The notes beneath the pieces are model-generated. The model was not told the origin of the DNA and did not search any database. It saw only the letters and a list, made by a program, of their open reading frames with translations. From positions 1 to 64,000 of the forward strand of contig JAHBZS010000019.1 in NCBI GenBank assembly GCA_019635285.1: a stretch of DNA of 64,000 nt. Reading direction: 5' to 3'. The stretch comes from Rubrivivax sp. (GTDB lineage Bacteria > Pseudomonadota > Gammaproteobacteria > Burkholderiales > Burkholderiaceae_C). This document shows positions 55,185-64,000 of this stretch, in pieces. The first letter of the stretch is position 1, and every line of letters begins with the position of its first letter. The position numbers and the translations under genes were made by a program.

Positions 55185-56587
55185 CACGCCACCTCCAGCC
55201 GGCGCACGTCGGCGATGCAGCCGGCCACGGCGGCGGCCACCGCCATCGCCGGGCTGGCGAGGTGCGTGCGCGCCCCCGGGCCCTGGCGGCCGACGAAGTT
55301 GCGGTTGGAGGTCGAGACCGAGCGCGCGCCCGGCGGCACGCGTTCGCCGTTGGCGGCGACGCACATGCTGCAGCCCGGCGCGCGCCATTCGAAGCCGGCA
55401 TCGCGGAACACGCGGTCCAGGCCCTCGGCTTCGGCGTCGCGCCGCACCTGCTCCGATCCTGGCACGACCCAGGCGGTGACGCCCGCGGCCACCTTGTGCC
55501 CACGCGCCACGCGCGCGGCCTCGCGCAGATCCGACAGCCTTGAGTTGGCGCAGGAGCCGATGAACACCCAGTCCACCGGCGTGCCGGCGATCGGCCGGCC
55601 GGGCTCCAAGCCCATGTAGTCCAGCGCCGCCTGCCAGGCTTGCCGCGTGGCGGCGTCGGGCGCGGCCGCCGGGTCGGGCACGCGGCCGTCGATGGCCACG
55701 CCCAGGTCCGGACTGGTGCCCCAAGTGACCGTGGGCGCGATCTGCGCCGCGTCGAAGGCGATCTCGCGGTCGAAGGCGGCGTCGGCGTCGCTGCCGAGCG
55801 TGCGCCAGTCGGCCACCGCGCGCTCGAACAGCGCGCCCTGCGGGGCGAAGCGCCGGCCGGCGAGGTACTCGAAGGTGCGGTCGTCGGGCGCCACCATGCC
55901 GACCTTGGCGCCGAGTTCGACCGACAGGTTGCACAGCGTCAGCCGGCCTTCGACCGACAGCGCGCGCACCGCCGCGCCGGCGTATTCGATGGCATGGCCC
56001 ACGCCCATCGCCGCGCCTTCGCGCGCCAGCAGGTGCAGCGCCAGGTCCTTGGCCGTCACGCCGGCGGGCAGCACGCCCTCGAAGCGCACACGCATGCGCC
56101 GCGGCTTGCGCTGGCGCAGCGTCTGCGTGGCCAGCACGTGCGTGCTTTCCGACGAGCCGATGCCGAAGGCCAGCGCACCCACGCCGCCGTTGGTGCAGGT
56201 GTGGCTGTCGCCGCAGACGACGGTGGTGCCCGGCAGCACGATGCCCAGTTCCGGCCCCATCACGTGCACGATGCCCTGCCCCGGCTCGCCGAGGTCGAAG
56301 AAGCGCACGCCGGCGTCGCGCGACCGGTCCTTCAGCGCCTGCCACAGCGGTGCGCCGCCGGCGTAGGTGCGACCGCTGCGGCCCGGCATCGACGACACTG
56401 CGTGGTCGGGCGTGGCGAAGGCCAGCTCCGGGCGCTTGATGCCCAGGCCGCGCCCGGCCACCTCGGCCAAGGCCGGCGGGCCCGACAGGTCGTGCAGCAG
56501 ATGCCGGTCGATGTGCAGCAGCGCCCAGCCGTCGCCCAGGTCGCGCACGACGTGGCGGTCCCAGACCTTGTCGAACAGCGTCTTCAC
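55184..56587 (-). CDS. LeuC-like large subunit of an aconitase-family isomerase
   Basis: 467-residue 4Fe-4S subunit: TLFDKVWDRHVVRDLGDGWALLHIDRHLLHD, CGDSHTCTNGGVGALAFGIGSSE, FIGSCANSRLSDLREAA and APGCSMCVAANGE carry the cluster ligands (SCAN and C-x2-C). Catalyses hydration/dehydration of a hydroxy-di- or tricarboxylate. The start is GTG, overlapping the lyase stop (GTGA). Length and start match LeuC, but substrate residues cannot be assigned by eye. Confidence 0.88.
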   Translation of the reverse strand: MKTLFDKVWDRHVVRDLGDGWALLHIDRHLLHDLSGPPALAEVAGRGLGIKRPELAFATPDHAVSSMPGRSGRTYAGGAPLWQALKDRSRDAGVRFFDLGEPGQGIVHVMGPELGIVLPGTTVVCGDSHTCTNGGVGALAFGIGSSESTHVLATQTLRQRKPRRMRVRFEGVLPAGVTAKDLALHLLAREGAAMGVGHAIEYAGAAVRALSVEGRLTLCNLSVELGAKVGMVAPDDRTFEYLAGRRFAPQGALFERAVADWRTLGSDADAAFDREIAFDAAQIAPTVTWGTSPDLGVAIDGRVPDPAAAPDAATRQAWQAALDYMGLEPGRPIAGTPVDWVFIGSCANSRLSDLREAARVARGHKVAAGVTAWVVPGSEQVRRDAEAEGLDRVFRDAGFEWRAPGCSMCVAANGERVPPGARSVSTSNRNFVGRQGPGARTHLASPAMAVAAAVAGCIADVRRLEVA

Positions 56588-57441
56588 TCGAACCGCTCCC
56601 GGATGGCGTCCCATTCCTTGGCGCCGAAGCGGCGGAACACCTGGCGCACGTCCAGCCCGGGCGGTGGCGGCGCGATGCGGCGCGTGCGCACCAGATCGGC
56701 CAGTGCCGCGTCGGCCGCGACGATCGTCGGCACCAGCAGCGCGCCCGGCACGATGGCCAGGCGGTAACCCAGCGCCTGCACCTGCGACAGTTCCAGCAGC
56801 GGCGTCTTGCCGCCCTGCACCAAGTTCAGCAGGCAGGGGCCGCGCACGCGGCGCGGGATGGCCGCGACCTCGTCCAGGCTGGCCGGCGACTCGACGAAGG
56901 CCATGTCGGCGCCGGCCTCCAGCGCGGCGTTGGCTCGATCGATGGCCTCATCGAGGCCATCGACCGCACGCGCGTCGGTGCGTGCGATGACCACGAAATC
57001 GGGGTCGCGGCGGGCCGCCACGGCGGCACGGATCTTCGACACGAATTCGTCGCGGCTCACCAGCACCTTGCCCTCCAGGTGCCCGCAGCGCTTGGGCGAG
57101 ACCTGGTCCTCGAGGTGGATCGCGGCCACCCCGCGCATCTCGAACTCGCGCACGGTGCGGGTGACGTTGAGTTCGTTGCCGTAGCCGGTGTCGGCGTCGG
57201 ACACCAGCGGCACCGCGACCGAACGCGCGATGACGCCGGCCCGCTCGACCATCTCGCCCATCGTCACCAGGCCGTAGTCGGGATAGCCGAGCGAAGCCGA
57301 GACGCCCGCGCCAGTCATGTACAGCGCCGGGCAGCCGGCCTGTTCGGCCAGCCGCGCACCGATGGCGTCGTACACGCCGGGGGCCAGCACCGTGTCCGGC
57401 TGGGCAAGCAGTTGTCGCAATCGGGTCGAGGCACGCACCAC
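56584..57441 (-). CDS. isocitrate lyase/PEP-mutase superfamily lyase, PrpB-like
   Basis: 285-residue member of the PEP-mutase/isocitrate lyase superfamily. APGVYDAIGARLAEQAGCPALYMTGAGVSA begins the barrel, SDADTGYGNELNVTRTVREFE gives the metal site, and the loop SPKRCGHLEGK has the catalytic Cys of true lyases (2-methylisocitrate or dimethylmalate lyase), absent from phosphonate mutases. It should cleave a 2-hydroxy- or 2-alkylmalate-type acid to pyruvate plus another acid. Start is GTG (two tandem GTGs possible) after AGGAGA. Confidence 0.88.
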   Translation of the reverse strand: MVRASTRLRQLLAQPDTVLAPGVYDAIGARLAEQAGCPALYMTGAGVSASLGYPDYGLVTMGEMVERAGVIARSVAVPLVSDADTGYGNELNVTRTVREFEMRGVAAIHLEDQVSPKRCGHLEGKVLVSRDEFVSKIRAAVAARRDPDFVVIARTDARAVDGLDEAIDRANAALEAGADMAFVESPASLDEVAAIPRRVRGPCLLNLVQGGKTPLLELSQVQALGYRLAIVPGALLVPTIVAADAALADLVRTRRIAPPPPGLDVRQVFRRFGAKEWDAIRERFE

Positions 57442-57456
57442 GCTCTCCTGTTCTGT

Positions 57457-57474
57457 TGTACTAATGATAGTACA
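57457..57474. promoter_or_regulatory. perfect palindrome, candidate GntR operator
   Basis: TGTACTAATGATAGTACA, 7-bp arms around ATGA, lies between the divergent lyase and GntR genes, 16-33 nt before the lyase start and 39-56 nt before the GntR start. Confidence 0.75.
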
Positions 57475-57512
57475 TCATGATGAGATGTCAACTCCCCGCT
57501 ACGATGCAGGTC

Positions 57513-58325
57513 ATGAACCCCCTTGCGACCAGCTCCCCGCTGCGTGCCGACGGCACCTCGCTGCACCGCCAGCTGTTCCTGGTGCTGCGCGACCAGATCC
57601 GCCGCGGCGCGCATGCGCCGGGCGATGCGCTGCCGACCGAGGAGGCGCTGTGCGAGCGCTTCGGCGTGTCGCGCGTGACGGTGCGGCGCGCCCTCGCCGA
57701 CCTGCAGGCGCAGGGTTTCGTCGAGCGGCGCCACGGCCGCGGCACCTATGTGCGCAGCGACCTGCCGCTGCCCCAGCCGGCGGTGAACCTCAGCGTGCTG
57801 CAGAGCCTGCGCCAGACGGCGCAGGAGACGCAGGTGCAGGTGCTGGCGGTGCGCACCGAGGTGCCGCCGGCGCTGGTGCGTGCACAGCTGCAGCTGGCCG
57901 CCGGCGCGCCGGCCGTGCATGCGCTGCGGCTGCGCCACGCCGGGACGACGCCGTTGATGCTGACCGACGCCTGGGTGCCGGAGTCGGCGGGGCGCAAGGT
58001 CACCGAGGCCGCGTTGAAGCGCAAGCCGATGTACCAGATCCTGCTCGACCAGGGCGTCGTCTTCGGCCGCGTGATCCAAGACATCAGCGCCGAGGCCGCC
58101 GACCCGCCGCTGGCGTCGCTGCTGCAGACCGCCGTCAGCGCGCCGTTGATCCGCATGACGCGGCTGACGCACGACCGCCAGGACCGGCCGGTGCTGCACC
58201 TGACGGTGCACCTGTCGCCCGAGCGCAGCCGCATCGTCATGGACATCTCGGCCGAGCAAATCGACACGCTGGGCGCCGGGCACATCGTGCACGACCCGGA
58301 GCTGCTGGCCACGCCGCGGCGCTGA
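57513..58325 (+). CDS. GntR/HutC-family regulator with UTRA domain
   Basis: 270-residue regulator. The winged helix LHRQLFLVLRDQIRRGAHAPGDALPTEEALCERFGVSRVTVRRALADLQAQGFVERRHGRGTYV is typical GntR; the C-terminal half is a UTRA effector domain. The start MNPLATSS is chosen over an ATG 12 codons upstream, which lies next to the palindrome. It is divergent from the lyase operon, which it probably represses until a substrate-like acid binds. Confidence 0.9.
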   Translation: MNPLATSSPLRADGTSLHRQLFLVLRDQIRRGAHAPGDALPTEEALCERFGVSRVTVRRALADLQAQGFVERRHGRGTYVRSDLPLPQPAVNLSVLQSLRQTAQETQVQVLAVRTEVPPALVRAQLQLAAGAPAVHALRLRHAGTTPLMLTDAWVPESAGRKVTEAALKRKPMYQILLDQGVVFGRVIQDISAEAADPPLASLLQTAVSAPLIRMTRLTHDRQDRPVLHLTVHLSPERSRIVMDISAEQIDTLGAGHIVHDPELLATPRR

Positions 58326-58354
58326 GTCTCGAGGCCGCATGCGAAAATCAGCCT

Positions 58355-59459
58355 ATGGACATCGAACGCATCAACCAGATCGGCTCGCTGCTCGCCGACC
58401 TGCAGGACCGCACCCAGCAGCTCCGGGGGTATCTTTGACTACGAGCGCAAAGCGCTGCGGCTGAACGAGCTCAACGCCGCACTGGAAAACCCCGCCGTCT
58501 GGGACGACCCCAAGCGCGCCCAGGAGCTGGGGCGCGAGAAGAAGTCGCTGGACACCGTGGTCGGCACCATCGACCACCTGAACCGCGAGCTCGCCGACAA
58601 CACCGAGTTGTACGAGATGTCGAAGGCCGATGGCGACTTCGACGCGCTCGCGCACATCGAAAGCTCGGCGGCGGAGCTGCGCACGACGGTGGAGCAGATG
58701 GAGTTCCGCCGCATGTTCAGCAACCCGGCCGACCCGCTGAACTGCTTCATCGACATCCAGGCCGGCGCCGGCGGCACCGAGGCCATGGACTGGGCGCAGA
58801 TGCTGCTGCGCCAGTACCTGCGCTACTGCGAGCGCAAAGGCTTCAAGACCGAGGTGCTGGAAGAGACCGAAGGCGACGTGGCCGGCATCCGCAGCGCGAC
58901 CATCAAGGTCGAGGGCGACTATGCCTTCGGCCACCTGCGCACCGAGACCGGCGTGCACCGCCTGGTGCGCAAGAGCCCGTTCAACGCCGCCGGCAGCCGC
59001 GAGACCAGCTTCGCGTCGCTGTTCGTCTACCCCGAGGTCGACGACTCGATCGAGATCGAGATCAACCCGGCCGACGTGCGCGTGGACACCTTCCGCGCCA
59101 GCGGCGCCGGCGGGCAGCACATCAACAAGACCGACTCGGCGGTGCGGCTGACGCACATTCCCACCGGCATCGTCGTGCAGTGCCAGAACGACCGCAGCCA
59201 GCACCGCAACCGCGACGAGGCCTGGCAGATGCTGCGCAGCCGGCTGTATGAGCACGAGATGCAGAAGCAGCGCGCGGCGCAGCAGAAGCTCGAGGACAGC
59301 AAGACCGATGTCGGCTGGGGCCACCAGATCCGCAGCTACGTGCTCGACAACAGCCGCATCAAGGACCTGCGCACCAACGTCGAGATCAACAGCACGCAGA
59401 AGGTGCTGGACGGCGACCTGGACGCCTTCATCGAGGCCAGCCTGAAGCAGGGCCTCTGA
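58355..59459 (+). CDS. prfB: peptide chain release factor 2, with programmed +1 frameshift
   Basis: RF2, 367 residues, made by joining 58355-58435 and 58437-59459. The first 27 codons end at an in-frame TGA (58436-58438); skipping T58436 continues as [13 protein letters not shown]. The GGQ motif is in [17 protein letters not shown], the stop-codon-recognition SPF is in [15 protein letters not shown]2 reads UGA and UAA; low RF2 favours the frameshift, giving autoregulation. Length equals E. coli RF2 within two residues. Confidence 0.97.
58424..58439 (+). promoter_or_regulatory. prfB frameshift site
   Basis: CGGGGGTATCTTTGAC: a Shine-Dalgarno-like G-run, the slippery CTT, then TGA C. It is the classic RF2 recoding site, one base different from the E. 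coli AGGGGGTATCTTTGAC. Confidence 0.95.
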
Positions 59460-59611
59460 GGCTGCGGCGGCGGCCGCCGCCCGACTCGAGGAAGCGCCGC
59501 AGGCGGCGCAGGTGCTTCGGTCCCCCTCGCTGCCCCCTCGCGCGCGGCCGGTGGCTGGCGCATGGGGCCGGGTCGGGGTGGCCCGCACGGTGGCATGCCG
59601 CCAGCGCGCCG

Positions 59612-59637
59612 GGGCGGCCGCTTATCATCGGCCGCCC
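59612..59637 (+). repeat. perfect hairpin in the pepN 5' region
   Basis: Arms GGGCGGCCG and CGGCCGCCC with an 8-nt loop (CTTATCAT), 18 nt before the pepN ATG and just before its ribosome site. It could affect pepN translation. There is no T-run, so it is not a typical prfB terminator. Confidence 0.5.
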
Positions 59638-59654
59638 TTGCAGACAAGGAACCC

Positions 59655-62327
59655 ATGAGAGAAGGCCCTGCCACCGTCGTGCGGCGCGAGGACTACGCGC
59701 CGCCCGCCTACTGGATCCGCAGCATCGAGCTGAGCTTCGACCTGGATCCAGCCAAGACCATCGTCGGCAGCCGCATGCGCATCGAGCGCAACCCCACTGC
59801 GCCGCCGCAGCCGCTGCGCCTGCACGGCGAAGGGTTGAGCTTGCTGCGCGTGCTGGCCGACGGCGAGAGCGTGTCCTTCCGCGAGGAAGGCCACCTGCTG
59901 GTCATCGAGCAGCCGCCTGCCGCCGACGCCTTCACGCTGGAGATCCGCAACACCGTCGCGCCGGAGAAGAACACCGAGCTCAGCGGGCTGTACACCAGCG
60001 GCGGCGGCTTCTACACGCAGTGCGAGGCCGAGGGCTTCCGCCGCATCACCTACTTCCTGGACCGGCCGGACGTGATGGCGGCCTACACGGTGCTGATCCG
60101 CGCCGACAAGAAGAAGTACCCGGTGCTGCTGAGCAACGGCAACCTGGTCGAACAGGGCGATCTGGAAAACGGCCGCCACTTTGCGAAGTGGCAGGACCCG
60201 TTCCCCAAGCCGAGTTACCTGTTCGCCCTGGTGGCGGCCGACCTGGTGGCGCGCGAGCAGAAGATCCGCACGCGCGGCGGGCGCGAGCACCTGCTGCAGG
60301 TCTACGTCAAGCGCAACGACCTGGGCAAGACCGAGCACGCCATGAACTCGCTGATCGCCTCGGTGGCCTGGGACGAGGCGCGCTTCGGGCTGCCGCTGGA
60401 CCTGGAGCGCTTCATGATCGTCGCCGTCGAGGACTTCAACTTCGGCGCGATGGAGAACAAGGGCCTGAACCTGTTCAACACGAAGTTCGTGCTGGCCAGC
60501 GCCGACACCGCCACCGACGACGACTTCGCCGCGGTGGAAAGCGTGGTGGCGCACGAGTACTTCCACAACTGGACCGGCAACCGCGTCACCTGCCGCGACT
60601 GGTTCCAGCTGTCGCTGAAGGAAGGCCTGACGGTCTTCCGCGACCAGGAATTCAGCATGGACATGGCGGGCGATGCGTCGGCCCGCGCCGTCAAGCGCAT
60701 CGAGGACGTGCTCAAGCTGCGCACCGTGCAGTTCCCCGAGGACGCCGGCAGCATGGCGCACCCGGTGCGTCCGGACGCCTACGTGGCGATCAACAACTTC
60801 TACACGCCCACCGTCTACGAAAAAGGCGCCGAGGTGGTGCGCATGTTGCACACCTTGGTCGGCCGCGACGGTTTCGCCCAGGGCCTGGCGCTGTACTTCC
60901 AGCGCCACGACGGCCAGGCCGTGACCTGCGACGACTTCGTGCAGGCCATCGCCGACGCCAATCCGGGCACCTTGCTGGCGCAGCAGCTGGACAGTTTCAA
61001 GCAGTGGTACGCGCGCGCCGGCACGCCGCGCCTGACGGCGCGCGGCCACTACGACGCGGTGTCGCGGCGCTACACGCTGCAGCTGTCGCAGCAGCTGCGC
61101 GGCGACGGCCCGCCGCTGCTCATCCCGGTGAGCGTGGCGCTGCTCGGCAGCGACGGCCAGCCGATGGCGCTGCAGTTCGCCGGCGACCCGGCCGCCTACG
61201 GCCACGAGGCGCTGCTGGTGCTGGGCCAGCACGCGCACAGCTGGACCTTCGTCGACGTGCCCAGCGCGCCGGTGCCTTCGCTGCTGCGCGGCTTCTCGGC
61301 GCCGGTGGCGCTGGACGACGCGCTGGACGACGCCGCGCTGCTGACGCTGCTGGCCCACGACACCGACCCCTTCAACCGCTGGGACGCCGGCCAGCGCCTG
61401 AGCCTGCGCCGCCTGCTGGCGGCCGTGCAGGCCGATGCGCCGCTGCCGCTGGACGAGGCCTACCTGCAGGCGCTGCGCAGCGTGCTGCGCCATCCGGCGC
61501 TGGATCCGGCCTTCAAGGCGATGGTGCTGGCCCTGCCGGGCGAGGGCTACATCGCCGAGCAGTTGGCGGTGGTCGACCCGCAGCGCATCCATGCGGTACG
61601 CGAGCAGATGCTCGACGACCTGGCCGAGCAGCTGCAGGCCGACTGGGCGTGGGCCTTCGAGCAGCACCAGGTGCGCGAAGGCTACGCGCCGCAGCGCGCG
61701 CAGGCCGGCCGGCGCGCGCTGGCGGCGCGTGCCCTGGCGATGCTGTGCCGCCATGCGGTGCGCCACGGCGACCCGGTGTGGCCCGGCCGCGCCTACCAGC
61801 AGGTCAAGGACGCCGGCAACATGAGCGAGCGCCTGGCGGCGCTGAACGCGCTGGTGCAGGCGCGCGCGCCGCTGGCCGACGCTGCGCTGGCGCACTTCCA
61901 CGCGGCGGCGCACGGCAATGCGCTGGTGCTCGACAAGTGGTTCGACGTGCAGGCCCGCGCCAGCGAAGACCCGCAGGGCCCGGGCCGCGTGCTGGCGCGC
62001 GCCAAGGCGCTGCTGCAGCACAAGGACTTCTCGCTGCGCAACCCGAACCGCGTGCGTGCGCTGCTGGTGGCGCTGTGCCGCGACAACCCGGCCGCGTTCC
62101 ACCGCCCCGATGCCTCGGGCTATGTGTTCTGGGCCGACCGGCTGCTGGAGCTGGACGCCATCAACCCCAGCGTCGCCGGCCGCCTGGCACGCGTGATGGA
62201 CCGCCACGGCCAGCTGGCCGAACCCTACCGCAGCGCGGCGCGCGAGGCCATCGCGCGCGTCGCCGCGCGCAGCGAACTCAGCGACGAGGTGCGGGAGATC
62301 GTCAACCGCGCCCTGGACACGCCATGA
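59655..62327 (+). CDS. pepN: aminopeptidase N (M1 family)
   Basis: 890-residue M1 metallopeptidase. The GAMEN exopeptidase motif lies in [12 protein letters not shown]; the zinc site is [27 protein letters not shown] (H-E-x-x-H-x18-E). Four-domain length as in E. coli PepN. It removes N-terminal residues from cytosolic peptides. AAGGAACCC precedes the ATG. Confidence 0.96.
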   Translation: MREGPATVVRREDYAPPAYWIRSIELSFDLDPAKTIVGSRMRIERNPTAPPQPLRLHGEGLSLLRVLADGESVSFREEGHLLVIEQPPAADAFTLEIRNTVAPEKNTELSGLYTSGGGFYTQCEAEGFRRITYFLDRPDVMAAYTVLIRADKKKYPVLLSNGNLVEQGDLENGRHFAKWQDPFPKPSYLFALVAADLVAREQKIRTRGGREHLLQVYVKRNDLGKTEHAMNSLIASVAWDEARFGLPLDLERFMIVAVEDFNFGAMENKGLNLFNTKFVLASADTATDDDFAAVESVVAHEYFHNWTGNRVTCRDWFQLSLKEGLTVFRDQEFSMDMAGDASARAVKRIEDVLKLRTVQFPEDAGSMAHPVRPDAYVAINNFYTPTVYEKGAEVVRMLHTLVGRDGFAQGLALYFQRHDGQAVTCDDFVQAIADANPGTLLAQQLDSFKQWYARAGTPRLTARGHYDAVSRRYTLQLSQQLRGDGPPLLIPVSVALLGSDGQPMALQFAGDPAAYGHEALLVLGQHAHSWTFVDVPSAPVPSLLRGFSAPVALDDALDDAALLTLLAHDTDPFNRWDAGQRLSLRRLLAAVQADAPLPLDEAYLQALRSVLRHPALDPAFKAMVLALPGEGYIAEQLAVVDPQRIHAVREQMLDDLAEQLQADWAWAFEQHQVREGYAPQRAQAGRRALAARALAMLCRHAVRHGDPVWPGRAYQQVKDAGNMSERLAALNALVQARAPLADAALAHFHAAAHGNALVLDKWFDVQARASEDPQGPGRVLARAKALLQHKDFSLRNPNRVRALLVALCRDNPAAFHRPDASGYVFWADRLLELDAINPSVAGRLARVMDRHGQLAEPYRSAAREAIARVAARSELSDEVREIVNRALDTP

Positions 62328-63349
62328 AGAAGATCAGCCTCACGCAATACCTGGTCGAGCAGCAGCGCGAGCACGGCCGCATCCCCGGCCAGCTGCGCCT
62401 GCTGATCGAGGTGGTGGCCCGCGCCTGCAAGCACATCGCGATTGCGGTGAACAAGGGCGAGCTCGGCGGCGTGCTCGGCAGCGCCGCCAGCGAGAACGTG
62501 CAGGGCGAGGTGCAGAAGAAGCTGGACATCATCAGCAACGAGGTGCTGATCGAGGCCAACGAATGGGGCGGCCACCTGGCGGCGATGGCCAGCGAGGAGA
62601 TGGACTCCATCCACGTGGTGCCCAACCGCTACCCGCAGGGCGAGTACCTGCTGCTGTACGACCCGCTGGACGGCTCCAGCAACATCGACGTCAACGTCAG
62701 CATCGGCACCATCTTCTCGGTGCTGCGCAAGGTGGGCCACCAGCACGGCGTCAGCGAGGAGGACTTCCTGCAGCCGGGCCGCTTCCAGGCGGCGGCCGGC
62801 TACTGCATCTACGGCCCGCAGACGCAGCTGGTGCTGACGGTGGGCAACGGCGTGGCCATCTTCACGCTGGACCGCGAGATGGGCTCGTGGGTGCTGACCG
62901 CGGAGAACATGCGCATTCCGGAAGACACCAAGGAATTCGCCATCAACATGTCCAACCTGCGCCACTGGGCGCCGCCGATGCGCCGCTACATCGACGAATG
63001 CCTGGCCGGCAGCCCCGGGCCGCGAGGCAAGGACTTCAACATGCGCTGGGTGGCCAGCATGGTGGCCGACGTGCACCGCATCCTGTGCCGCGGCGGCGTC
63101 TTCGCCTACCCCTGGGATGCGCGCGACCCCGACAAGCCGGGCAAGCTGCGGCTGCTGTACGAGGCCAACCCGATGGCCTTCCTGGTGGAGCAGGCCGGCG
63201 GCGCGGCCACCAACGGCCGCCAGCGCATCCTGGACCTGATGCCCGGCAAGCTGCACGAGCGCGTCAGCGTGGTGCTCGGCTCGAAGCACGAGGTGGAGCG
63301 CATCACCGCCTACCACCTGGAAGAGAAGGCGCAGGCCGCGAAAGCCTGA
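62324..63349 (+). CDS. fbp: fructose-1,6-bisphosphatase class I
   Basis: 341-residue FBPase: [15 protein letters not shown] start, metal-binding [50 protein letters not shown] and [20 protein letters not shown]. It catalyses the gluconeogenic dephosphorylation to fructose-6-phosphate. The ATG overlaps the pepN stop (ATGA). Confidence 0.96.
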   Translation: MKKISLTQYLVEQQREHGRIPGQLRLLIEVVARACKHIAIAVNKGELGGVLGSAASENVQGEVQKKLDIISNEVLIEANEWGGHLAAMASEEMDSIHVVPNRYPQGEYLLLYDPLDGSSNIDVNVSIGTIFSVLRKVGHQHGVSEEDFLQPGRFQAAAGYCIYGPQTQLVLTVGNGVAIFTLDREMGSWVLTAENMRIPEDTKEFAINMSNLRHWAPPMRRYIDECLAGSPGPRGKDFNMRWVASMVADVHRILCRGGVFAYPWDARDPDKPGKLRLLYEANPMAFLVEQAGGAATNGRQRILDLMPGKLHERVSVVLGSKHEVERITAYHLEEKAQAAKA

Positions 63350-63378
63350 GCTCGCCGGCCGCCGGCGCCTGGGGTGCG

Positions 63379-64000
63379 TCAGCCGGACGCGCCCAGCACC
63401 TTGTCCACCGGCGCCGGCCGCAGCCGGTAGGCATCGGGCATGCCCGAACCCAGCAGCGGCCGCAGGTACAGGCGGAAGGCGTCGGTGACGTCGCTGCCGC
63501 TGGGTGCGATGAAGGCATCGTCCATGACCCGCGTCTTGCCGGCCACGGTGGACAGCGGCAGCAGTTCGTAGTCGGCCGAATAGAAGCCGGTGCGCTTGAT
63601 GGCCACCGAGCCGTCGCGGTCGCCCCACATGGCGAACTGCACCGCCTTCTCGCCGACCTCGCGCGCCTCGCGCGCGTCGACGTCGCTGACGCAGCCGATG
63701 AAGCTGCGCTGCAGGTAGCCGAAGGTGTCGCCGCGCACGCGCTTGATGCCGAGCTTGGCCTTGATCTCCTCGCACAGCAGGTCGGCCAGCGCGCCGCTGC
63801 CGGACAGCTGCACGTTGCCGTGCGCATCGTGCTCCACCTGCTTGGCCAGGCGCACCAGCATCGGTTCGCCCGAGGCGTCGTGGATGCCCTCGGACACCGC
63901 CACCACGCAGCGGCCATGGCGCTCGTGCATGGCCTTGACGTCGCTCAGGAAGCTGTCGATGGAGAAGTTGCGCTCGGGCAGATAGATGAGGTGCGGCCCG
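63379..64000 (-). CDS. PPi-dependent 6-phosphofructokinase, 3' part
   Basis: The last 206 residues are visible; the 5' part lies beyond the window. LIYLPERNFSIDSFLSDVKAMHERHGRCVVAVSEGIHDASGEPM, HVQLSGSG-type GNVQLSGSGALADLL, VRGDTFGYLQRSFIGCVSDVDAREAREVGEKAVQFAMWGD and GSVAIKR match the C-terminal half of PPi-type phosphofructokinases of betaproteobacteria. It catalyses reversible phosphorylation of fructose-6-phosphate, opposing fbp, toward which it converges. Confidence 0.85.
   Translation of the reverse strand, partial: GPHLIYLPERNFSIDSFLSDVKAMHERHGRCVVAVSEGIHDASGEPMLVRLAKQVEHDAHGNVQLSGSGALADLLCEEIKAKLGIKRVRGDTFGYLQRSFIGCVSDVDAREAREVGEKAVQFAMWGDRDGSVAIKRTGFYSADYELLPLSTVAGKTRVMDDAFIAPSGSDVTDAFRLYLRPLLGSGMPDAYRLRPAPVDKVLGASG

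Noticed and set aside
54576-56587. Genuine leucine biosynthesis leuCD
   Set aside because: No leuA or leuB nearby, and the operon context is lyase, YrdC protein and solute receptor under a GntR regulator. Not excluded without knowing the rest of the genome.

Overview
This window is chromosomal DNA of a high-GC betaproteobacterium, most likely a Burkholderiales member of the Rubrivivax/Leptothrix/Ideonella type. The reasons are very high GC with strong third-position GC bias, a full cbb3 oxidase operon, orphan Bug/TctC solute receptors, an AcnA followed by an EthD-family gene, a DUF1841 gene, a PEP-CTERM protein, and a PPi-type phosphofructokinase beside class I fructose-bisphosphatase. Genes are dense and many neighbours overlap by 1-4 nt (ATGA, GTGA or TGATG junctions). 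I saw no tRNA, rRNA, CRISPR array or insertion sequence.

Layout. 61-6904 (minus): ccoN-O-Q-P, a mini-FixH gene, ccoI, ccoS and a TSUP/SafE gene, with an FNR-type box upstream. 7127-11858: a secreted alkylsulfatase and a GMC alcohol dehydrogenase, divergent from a LysR gene across a 28-bp inverted repeat. 11870-17270: YSC84 lipid-binding protein, coniferyl-aldehyde-type dehydrogenase, aconitase A, EthD protein. 17445-19223: nemR-nemA with two matching operator-like palindromes. 19255-21770: KDPGal aldolase, KDGal kinase and a 2-hydroxyacid dehydrogenase. 22004-22651: PEP-CTERM protein behind a sigma-54-type promoter. 22658-27283: cyclase-like/NB-ARC/TPR regulator directly abutting an IlvD/Edd sugar-acid dehydratase. 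27371-32497: aldo/keto reductase, lipoprotein, a two-component pair, MaoC and ParA. 32589-35014: kefF-kefC. 35086-40928 (minus): a six-gene unit of isochorismatase-type hydrolase, sugar-type ABC importer and TetR regulator behind a perfect 16-bp palindrome.

41366-47931 is mixed: an orphan Bug receptor, an M23 peptidase, a broken glycogen phosphorylase remnant beside a candidate small RNA, a TSUP permease, rutE, DUF1841, an OprD-like porin and a DUF2490-like protein. 47944-52786 holds copZ/copA, a degenerate HD-GYP protein and an alpha/beta hydrolase. 52806-58325 is a GntR-controlled operon of a PrpB-like lyase, LeuC/LeuD-like isomerase subunits, an unusual YrdC-domain protein and a Bug receptor. 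58355-64000 is prfB (with its programmed frameshift), pepN, fbp and the 3' part of a PPi-dependent phosphofructokinase.

How the genes work together. The cco genes build and mature a high-affinity oxidase, and CcoI and the mini-FixH protein serve its copper and assembly needs. The alkylsulfatase would release long-chain alcohols that the neighbouring GMC enzyme could oxidise. The dehydratase and the DgoK/DgoA pair could together form a sugar-acid route to pyruvate and glyceraldehyde-3-phosphate. The least characterised units, and the best candidates for an undescribed system, are the 35-41 kb importer/hydrolase operon and the 53-58 kb isomerase/lyase/YrdC operon. Each has its own regulator gene and a clean palindromic operator candidate.
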